From Clostridia bacterium (GTDB lineage: Bacteria > Bacillota_A > Clostridia > Oscillospirales > CAG-272): DNA of 19,076 nucleotides. The stretch is taken from the NCBI GenBank assembly GCA_017547395.1, contig JAFYPS010000145.1, positions 1 through 19,076 on the forward strand, given 5' to 3'. The notes beneath the pieces were generated by a model that saw nothing but the letters and a program-made list of their open reading frames with translations, was not told the origin of the DNA and made no database searches. The translations under genes were made by a program, and so were the position numbers. Each line of letters opens with the position of its first letter. Position 1 is the stretch's first letter. Positions 13,750 through 19,076 of this stretch are shown piece by piece.

Positions 13750-16584
13750 ATGAGGTTAACTATTCCGATACTACTTAATTGCGCCCTTGTGCTTTGCATT
13801 TATTTGATTGATAAATACACTTCTGCAAAAAAACTGAAGTATATCACAAAGCAGATTATTATCGGCGTCCTTTTCGGCGGCGTGTCGGCATTTGCATCAA
13901 GCTACGGTGTAGAGTGGCTAGGTGCGGTTGTCAACGTCCGTGACGCGGCACCGCTTTCTGCGGGACTTATATTCGGCGCGCCCGCAGGAATTATTTCGGG
14001 AATTATCGGCGGTTTGTACCGTTGGTTTTCCGTGTATTGGGGTGCCGGCACGTATACCCGTCTTGCCTGTAGTATTGCAACGGTTCTTGCCGGACTTATG
14101 GCGGCAGGGCTCAGAAAGATGATGTTTGACAATAAAAAGCCCACCTGGGGTTACGGTGTTTGCATTGCCGTTACGTGTGAAGTTATCCATATGATTCTGA
14201 TTTTTGTTACCAATATGGATAATTCATCTCAGGCGTTTGAATTTGTCAAGGGTGCTACCGTTCCTATGATAATCGGCAACTCAATTGCGGTTGGTTGTGC
14301 AATTATTATCGTTTCCTTTTTAAGTCACGAACGCCTCGTCATTAAAAAGGGGCGCGAACAGATTTCAGGCACGTTTCAGCGTTGGCTTTTGGTTTGTATT
14401 GTGGTTGCATATCTCGTTACAAGCTCGTTTACCTATATCCTTCAGAACGGAATGGTAAAGGTTGAAACTCAAGAGGTGTTCACCACCGCGATAAACGACG
14501 TTGAAGCGGATATCAAGGCGAAATCCGATGCTCAGCTTCTCGGTATTGCCGAGAACGTCAAGGCAGAATATGAAAAAAACCCCGATGCCCCGATGGAGGA
14601 GCTTGTAAAAAAGCACGGTATCGTGGAGATTAACGTTGTCAGCTCGGACGGAATAATTCAAAAATCCACAGAGGCAGACAGCATAAACTACGATATGAAC
14701 AGTAAGGAGCAGTCAAAGGAATTTGTCGATTCTTTGAGGGTGCAGGACCGTTTTGTGCAAAAGTACGGCCCAAGAGGAAAAGACAGCTCGGTCTTGAGAA
14801 AATATGCCGCAATAAATCTTGACGGCGGCGGCTTCATTCAGGTTGGCTACGATGCCGAGCAGTTCCACGATATGCTTGACGAGTTTGTTATTGACTTTAC
14901 AAAGCACCGTCACGTTGGCACGGGCGGATTTGTTGCCGTATGTGATGAAACGCTTTCGCTTGTTATCGACAACGATTATTCGGGAATGAGTATTTCCGCA
15001 ATCGGAATCGAGCCGCCGAAAGAGATGGTGGAGGGTAAGACCGCAACGGCACTTTACTATGCGGACGTTGTCGACGGCAAAACCGATCTTAGCGAAAAAC
15101 ATATGTACGTTTTTAAGTTTGTCGAGGGATATTGCATTATTGCCGCAATGCCCGAGGCTGAGGCGGTGTTTATGCGCGACGCCTCGATTTACACAAGCAT
15201 ATTTATGCAGGTTATCATTTTTGCAACTCTGTTTGTGTTTATTTACGTACTTATAAAACGTGTTATTATAAATAATTTGAAAAAAATCAACGATACTCTC
15301 GGCCGTATCACCAAGGGAGACCTGAACGTAACGGTTAACGTCCGCTCAAGTCAGGAATTTTCGTCTTTGTCGGACGATATTAACTCTACGGTTTCTACCC
15401 TCAAGCGCTATATTGCAGAGGCTGCCGCGCGTATCGATAAAGAGCTTGAGTATGCAAAGCAAATACAGCTTTCGGCACTTCCCACCAATTTCCCGCAAGG
15501 CGAGAAGTACGGCATATACGCGCAGATGATTGCGGCGAAAGAGGTTGGCGGAGATTTTTATGATTTCTATAAGCTCAGCGACACAACCGTGGCATTTCTC
15601 GCTGCCGACGTTTCGGGCAAGGGAATTCCCGCTGCGATGTTTATGATGACCGCCAAGACCATTATCAAGGACCTTGCCGAAAGCGGTATGGCGGTGAACG
15701 ATATTTTCACAAAGACAAACGAAAAGCTTTGCGAGAACAATGAGTCGGGTATGTTTGTAACGGCTTGGATGGGTATTCTGGACGTTACTACGGGCAACGT
15801 GCAGTTTGCGAACGCAGGACACAATCCGCCTTTGCTTAAACGCGCAGACGGTTCGTTCGAGTACCTGAAGACCCGTGCAGGCTTCGTGCTTGCCGGTATG
15901 GAGGGAGTTCGTTACCGTGTCGGTGAACTCACACTCAGCCCCGGCGACAGACTGTTTCTTTATACCGACGGTGTGCCTGAAGCAACGAATGCGGAGAACA
16001 AGCTTTACGGTGAGGACAGACTTTTAGACTTTATGAACCGTAACGCTTCAATGAAAGCCGACGAGCTTTTGCCGGCACTGAAGGCAAACGTCGATGAATT
16101 CGTAGGTGAAGCACCGCAGTTTGACGATATTACAATGCTGATGTTTGATTATAAACCAAGAGAAGGAGGTGAGCGTATGACGAATAAAACTTTCCCCGCA
16201 AAAACCGAAAGTCTGTCCGACGTGATCGGTTTTGTCGAGAGTATGCTTGAGGACTTTGAATGTCCCATAAAAATGCAGACGGCAATCTGTGTGGCAATTG
16301 AAGAGGTGTTCGTCAACGTTGCTCGCTATGCCTATCCCGAAAGCGAGGGTGAAACGACGCTTTCCGTTGGTTTTGATGAGACAAGCCGCACTGTTACTTT
16401 CCGTATGGCGGATAAAGGAATTCCTTTCGATCCGTTAAAGAAACCGGATCCCGACGTCACGCTCTCCGCAGAAGAGCGCGAAATCGGCGGTCTCGGCATC
16501 TTTATCGCCAAGAAAACGATGGACTCTCTCGGTTATGCTTACGAGAACGGTGAAAACGTTCTGACTATGACTAAAAAAATATAA
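13750..16584 (+). CDS. Membrane sensor: LytS-5TM, extracytoplasmic sensor, HAMP, PP2C (SpoIIE/RsbU-type) phosphatase, fused RsbW-like kinase
   Basis: A 944-residue multidomain signal protein. Residues 1-200 form a LytS-type 5TM module with GLIFGAPAGIISGIIGGLYRW at 72-92. A further helix (about 212-231), an extracytoplasmic sensor region (about 235-480) and a helix (about 483-505) lead to a HAMP linker (to about 557). The SpoIIE/RsbU PP2C phosphatase runs 570-800, with EVGGDFYD (D602), DVSGKG (D620), NAGHNPP, YTDGVPEA (D740) and FDDIT (D793), so its metal ligands are present. Residues 810-944 are a GHKL kinase of the RsbW/SpoIIAB type: EEVFVNVARYAYP (E852, N856), ADKGIPFDP, and GGLGIFIAKK. Phosphatase and kinase act in opposite directions on STAS proteins, and one is encoded next. 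The start at 13750 has AAGGAG six bases ahead; the frame extends to 13693 but without support. A strong internal ribosome site precedes the kinase domain. Confidence 0.9.
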   Translation: MRLTIPILLNCALVLCIYLIDKYTSAKKLKYITKQIIIGVLFGGVSAFASSYGVEWLGAVVNVRDAAPLSAGLIFGAPAGIISGIIGGLYRWFSVYWGAGTYTRLACSIATVLAGLMAAGLRKMMFDNKKPTWGYGVCIAVTCEVIHMILIFVTNMDNSSQAFEFVKGATVPMIIGNSIAVGCAIIIVSFLSHERLVIKKGREQISGTFQRWLLVCIVVAYLVTSSFTYILQNGMVKVETQEVFTTAINDVEADIKAKSDAQLLGIAENVKAEYEKNPDAPMEELVKKHGIVEINVVSSDGIIQKSTEADSINYDMNSKEQSKEFVDSLRVQDRFVQKYGPRGKDSSVLRKYAAINLDGGGFIQVGYDAEQFHDMLDEFVIDFTKHRHVGTGGFVAVCDETLSLVIDNDYSGMSISAIGIEPPKEMVEGKTATALYYADVVDGKTDLSEKHMYVFKFVEGYCIIAAMPEAEAVFMRDASIYTSIFMQVIIFATLFVFIYVLIKRVIINNLKKINDTLGRITKGDLNVTVNVRSSQEFSSLSDDINSTVSTLKRYIAEAAARIDKELEYAKQIQLSALPTNFPQGEKYGIYAQMIAAKEVGGDFYDFYKLSDTTVAFLAADVSGKGIPAAMFMMTAKTIIKDLAESGMAVNDIFTKTNEKLCENNESGMFVTAWMGILDVTTGNVQFANAGHNPPLLKRADGSFEYLKTRAGFVLAGMEGVRYRVGELTLSPGDRLFLYTDGVPEATNAENKLYGEDRLLDFMNRNASMKADELLPALKANVDEFVGEAPQFDDITMLMFDYKPREGGERMTNKTFPAKTESLSDVIGFVESMLEDFECPIKMQTAICVAIEEVFVNVARYAYPESEGETTLSVGFDETSRTVTFRMADKGIPFDPLKKPDPDVTLSAEEREIGGLGIFIAKKTMDSLGYAYENGENVLTMTKKI
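16163..16179 (+). promoter_or_regulatory. Internal ribosome binding site and in-frame ATG at the kinase domain
   Basis: AGAAGGAGGTGAG, a near-perfect Shine-Dalgarno, ends six bases before an ATG at 16177 that is in frame with the large protein (Met 810). Translation from it would give a free 135-residue RsbW-like kinase ending at 16584. In ordinary operons phosphatase and kinase are separate genes, so this looks like a former gene start preserved within a fusion, or a working internal start. Confidence 0.65.
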
Positions 16585-16599
16585 AGGAAATTTACGGAT

Positions 16600-16896
16600 A
16601 TGACGATTGAAATCAAGAAAAACACACAAGAAACCGTTATCGAGGTGGTGGGAAGGCTTGATACCATTACGGCTCCCGCGCTTGATAAAAGCATAAACGA
16701 GGACATTGGCGGCACCGAGAACCTTGTTATCGATATGAAAGGCGTGGAGTATATCTCCAGCGCCGGACTGCGCGTTTTGCTCAGTGCGCAGAAGAAGATG
16801 CAAAAAATCGGCTCTATGAAGGTAACGGGCGTTTGCGAAGAGGTTATGGAAGTATTTGAAATGACCGGCTTTGCTGAAATTCTGGTGATTGAATAA
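16600..16896 (+). CDS. STAS-domain anti-sigma-factor-antagonist-like protein (RsbV/SpoIIAA type)
   Basis: A 98-residue single STAS domain, the usual size. EVVGRLDTITAPAL at about 15-28 and YISSAGLRVLL at 51-61 mark the family. By alignment with RsbV (YMDSTGLGV, where S56 is phosphorylated) the acceptor here is S54. The C-terminal FEMTGFAEILVIE is typical. It is the expected substrate of both the PP2C and kinase domains of the upstream protein, 15 bases away. In partner switches the unphosphorylated form titrates the kinase from its other partner; what that partner is here is not visible. Its stop shares a base with the start of the HD gene (TAATG). Confidence 0.92.
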   Translation: MTIEIKKNTQETVIEVVGRLDTITAPALDKSINEDIGGTENLVIDMKGVEYISSAGLRVLLSAQKKMQKIGSMKVTGVCEEVMEVFEMTGFAEILVIE

Positions 16897-17462
16897 TGGA
16901 GCTTGTAAGCGAGGCTATCGCATTTGCCGTAAAGGCTCACGACGGAATGCGACGCAAAAAAAGTGATGTCCCGTATATTCTTCATCCGATTGAGGCGGCG
17001 GTTATTGTCGGCACGATGACGGATGACCAGAATTTAATTGCCGCGGCTGCACTGCACGACGTTGTGGAGGATGCGGGAATTACCTTACAGGAAATTGAAG
17101 AGCGTTTCGGAAAGCGCGTACGGGAGCTTGTCGAGTCGGAAACCGAGGATAAGCGGGCAGATCTGCCGCCCGAGTCAACCTGGCGTGTACGTAAAGAAGA
17201 ATCTCTCGGCACGCTGAAAAATACGGACGATATTGCCGTGAAGATGGTGTGGCTTGGCGATAAGCTTGCCAATATGCGTTCCATCTACCGTGATTTCAAG
17301 GTTGAGGGTATCGGAATGTGGCAGAGATTCAATCAAAAGAATGCTGCCGAGCAAGCCTGGTATTACCGTTCGATTGCTGAGTTGACCGAAGCATTGTCCG
17401 ACACTTCGGCTTGGATTGAATATAAAACGCTCACCGACCTTGTGTTCGGGAAAGGAGAATGA
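16896..17462 (+). CDS. Small HD-domain alarmone (p)ppGpp hydrolase-like protein (Mesh1/SAH type)
   Basis: A 188-residue protein with the RelA/SpoT hydrolase HD fold and no synthetase, TGS or ACT domain. Key residues are in place: AHDGMRRK (14-21), YILHPIEAA (H30), ALHDVVEDAG (H54, D55, E58, D59) and LGDKLANMRS (D122, N126). In RSH hydrolases these ligate the metal and remove the 3'-pyrophosphate of ppGpp. The order HP, HDxxED, DKLxN and the length resemble Mesh1/small alarmone hydrolases. Not every such HD protein has proven ppGpp activity, so another nucleotide is possible. Its start overlaps the STAS stop by one base and its stop overlaps an ATG of the STAS-APH gene, so the three are translationally coupled. 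Confidence 0.85.
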   Translation: MELVSEAIAFAVKAHDGMRRKKSDVPYILHPIEAAVIVGTMTDDQNLIAAAALHDVVEDAGITLQEIEERFGKRVRELVESETEDKRADLPPESTWRVRKEESLGTLKNTDDIAVKMVWLGDKLANMRSIYRDFKVEGIGMWQRFNQKNAAEQAWYYRSIAELTEALSDTSAWIEYKTLTDLVFGKGE

Positions 17463-17464
17463 AA

Positions 17465-18643
17465 ATGGAAATTACCTATCGCATAGACAAAGATATTTTA
17501 TATATTGCGGTTGAAGGAAGAGTTGATGCTTCTAACGCGGCAGAGGCGGAAAATGAGATTTTTCGCATTAAAAACGACAATCCCGGAAAGCATACCGTCA
17601 TTGATGCAGATAAGCTTGAGTACATATCTTCTGCGGGACTCCGCGTGATTTTAAGACTCAGAAAAGAAGAGCCGAAGCTTGCGATTATCAACGTAGCGGC
17701 AGACGTTTACGAGGTTTTTGATATGACCGGCTTTACCGATATGGTTACGGTTGAAAAGGCGTATCAGAGAATGAGCGTCAGCGGTTGTGAGTTCATTGCA
17801 AAGGGTGCTAACGGAGCCGTTTATCGCTACGATGACGAAACTATTCTCAAGACCTATTTTGCAAAGGATTCGCTCCCCGAGATAAAGCAGGAAAGGGAAA
17901 ATGCCAGAAAAGCGTTTGTCCTTGGCATCAATACTGCAATTCCATACGGCATTGTCCGTGTAGATGACGGCTACGGAACGGTTACTGAACTTTTGAATGC
18001 AGTCAGCGTAACAAAACTGATTCGCAATAATCCAAGCGATATGTCCGAAGCGGCAAAGTACTACATTGATATGCTTAAAAGCATTCACGCTATCACGGTG
18101 GAGGACGGTGAAGTTCCGGACATGAAGGAAACTGCACTTGCCTGGGCGGATTTCGTTGCTCCTCATCTTCCGAAAGAGCAGGGCGAAAAGCTTCGCGCTT
18201 TGATACAAGCGGTTCCCAAGAGAAACACGCTTATGCACGGCGACTATCATACCAATAACATTATGGTACAAAACGGAGAGCCGTTGCTTATAGATATGGA
18301 CACCCTTTGTATGGGTCATCCCGTGTTTGAACTCGGTTCTATGTTCAATGCATTTATCGGATATTCCGAGCTTGACCATCAGGTAAGCATTAATTTCTTT
18401 GGTTATACTCACGAAACCGCAGAAAAGTTCTGGGATATGTCGCTTGGGATGTATCTTGGAACCGAGGATGAAGCCGTGTGCCGCAGCGTTGCCGAAAAGG
18501 CAATGATTATCGGCTACACACGTATGCTTCGCCGTGCCCTCCGCCGTCCTGAAGAAGAAAGCAGTCCTGCAAAAATCGAAAGATGCAAGGAAATGCTTGC
18601 AACACTTCTTGAGAAAACCGACAACCTTTGTTTTGATTGCTAA
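17465..18643 (+). CDS. STAS-APH fusion: antagonist-type STAS domain with aminoglycoside-phosphotransferase-like kinase (TIGR02172-like)
   Basis: A two-domain protein of 392 residues. Residues 1-97 are a second STAS domain (LEYISSAGLRVIL, acceptor-equivalent S56; VFDMTGFTDMV), closely similar to the separate STAS protein upstream. Residues 105-385 are an APH/choline-kinase-like fold: GANGAVYRY (114-122), TILKTY (K129, nucleotide binding), the Brenner motif LMHGDYHTNN (D260 catalytic, N265) and LLIDMDT (D277 metal). APH-like kinases of this family have no firmly known substrate. The first ATG (17459) overlaps the HD stop, but AAAGGAG at 17451-17457 is only one base from it; the ATG at 17465 has a seven-base spacing and is preferred. 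The STAS domain could be phosphorylated by the RsbW-like kinase and so couple the APH to the switch. Confidence 0.85.
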   Translation: MEITYRIDKDILYIAVEGRVDASNAAEAENEIFRIKNDNPGKHTVIDADKLEYISSAGLRVILRLRKEEPKLAIINVAADVYEVFDMTGFTDMVTVEKAYQRMSVSGCEFIAKGANGAVYRYDDETILKTYFAKDSLPEIKQERENARKAFVLGINTAIPYGIVRVDDGYGTVTELLNAVSVTKLIRNNPSDMSEAAKYYIDMLKSIHAITVEDGEVPDMKETALAWADFVAPHLPKEQGEKLRALIQAVPKRNTLMHGDYHTNNIMVQNGEPLLIDMDTLCMGHPVFELGSMFNAFIGYSELDHQVSINFFGYTHETAEKFWDMSLGMYLGTEDEAVCRSVAEKAMIIGYTRMLRRALRRPEEESSPAKIERCKEMLATLLEKTDNLCFDC

Positions 18644-18654
18644 AGGGTGAGAAA

Positions 18655-19076
18655 ATGAAAAAGAAAAGTTTGAAAATTGCGGTAAGCATTATTACAATCG
18701 GTATTATCCTTGCCATTGCGGCTAATTTGTTTTTTTCAATACAAAAATCCCCTGCAGTTACCGAGCACGTTTTTGATTTTTCGGTAACCTATAAGCTTGA
18801 CGGTGAAGTCAAAACGCTTGACGGAAAGTATGCATGTAATTTTTCGGGTTTTGGGCGTAACGGTATAGATCCGATTATAAGATATTATGACGGAGAATAT
18901 GCTGTAGACGGTGTTTTCACACCGTCGAGGACGTTCACTGTTGCACAAAAGGGAGAGCATACGCTTTATATCTCGGTTTTGTTCAACGAATACTTTCTTA
19001 TGGGCGACGAAGAAAACTATCCCGATCACTCGCCTTTAGAAGATCCGCACATTTATATAAAGGACGCTGAAGACTA
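18655..19076 (+). CDS. Exported or membrane-anchored protein, 3' end beyond the window
   Basis: An open frame from the ATG at 18655 to the window edge, 140 codons so far. AAAGGGTGAG lies just before it and it follows the STAS-APH stop by 11 bases. The N-terminus has four lysines in the first seven residues and a hydrophobic stretch (IAVSIITIGIILAIAANLFF) that is a signal anchor or signal peptide. The visible extracytoplasmic part (VFDFSVTYKLDG, YACNFSGFGRNGID, EHTLYISVLFNEYFL) is beta-rich with an acidic end. I do not recognise it. Its place at the end of the operon suggests a surface component or sensor partner. Confidence 0.75.
   Translation, partial: MKKKSLKIAVSIITIGIILAIAANLFFSIQKSPAVTEHVFDFSVTYKLDGEVKTLDGKYACNFSGFGRNGIDPIIRYYDGEYAVDGVFTPSRTFTVAQKGEHTLYISVLFNEYFLMGDEENYPDHSPLEDPHIYIKDAED

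Noticed and set aside
16177..16896. Sporulation spoIIAA-spoIIAB-sigF operon
   Set aside because: Gene order is kinase then antagonist, the kinase is fused to a membrane phosphatase, and an HD protein follows instead of sigma-F.

Overview
The window comes from a low-to-mid GC Firmicute, most likely an uncultured gut clostridium of the Oscillospiraceae/Lachnospiraceae kind. The evidence is AGGAGG-type ribosome binding sites, sigma-A promoters, U-tailed hairpin terminators, a dockerin-bearing exported hydrolase, a SemiSWEET protein, a Pr6Pr membrane protein, a STAS-APH kinase and a MATE pump behind a clostridial-style riboswitch. No rRNA, tRNA or CRISPR array is visible.

Layout. (1) 1-2100: an IS21-family insertion sequence, with istA cut at its 5' end by the window edge and istB complete. 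(2) 2100-2430: a scar holding a hairpin, a short stretch that may be phage-derived, the C-terminal 37 residues of a GNAT acetyltransferase, and the first copy of an intergenic repeat ending in a terminator. (3) 2429-5268: a LysR regulator diverging from an exported SGNH-type (DUF4886) hydrolase with a dockerin, followed by a SemiSWEET-like protein and a terminator. A 22-bp perfect palindrome lies between the divergent genes. (4) 5333-7850: a peptidase-C26/PuuD-type glutamine amidotransferase converging on a MATE efflux gene. They are separated by a second, longer copy of the intergenic repeat. The MATE leader has a clear promoter and a structured, terminator-ended leader that I interpret as a guanidine-IV (mepA) riboswitch. 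(5) 7928-10652: a self-contained two-component unit, a 7TM-type LytS-like histidine kinase plus a receiver/winged-helix (SARP-like) regulator, with its own promoter and a 16-bp terminator. (6) 10734 to the right edge: nine tightly packed plus-strand genes without an internal terminator. They encode an unrecognised protein, a Pr6Pr membrane protein, a small membrane protein, an unrecognised tail-anchored protein, a 944-residue LytS-5TM/sensor/HAMP/PP2C phosphatase fused to an RsbW-like kinase, an RsbV-like STAS protein, a small alarmone (ppGpp) hydrolase-like HD protein, a STAS-APH kinase and the start of an exported protein.

The last operon is the most interesting part. It looks like a membrane-sensing partner switch: the phosphatase dephosphorylates a STAS protein and the fused or separately translated kinase rephosphorylates it. 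No sigma factor is present in the visible part. In the place where one might expect the output there are an alarmone hydrolase and a phosphotransferase carrying a second, closely related STAS domain. A strong ribosome binding site inside the phosphatase gene sits in front of an in-frame ATG at the exact start of the kinase domain, so the locus may make both fused and free kinase.
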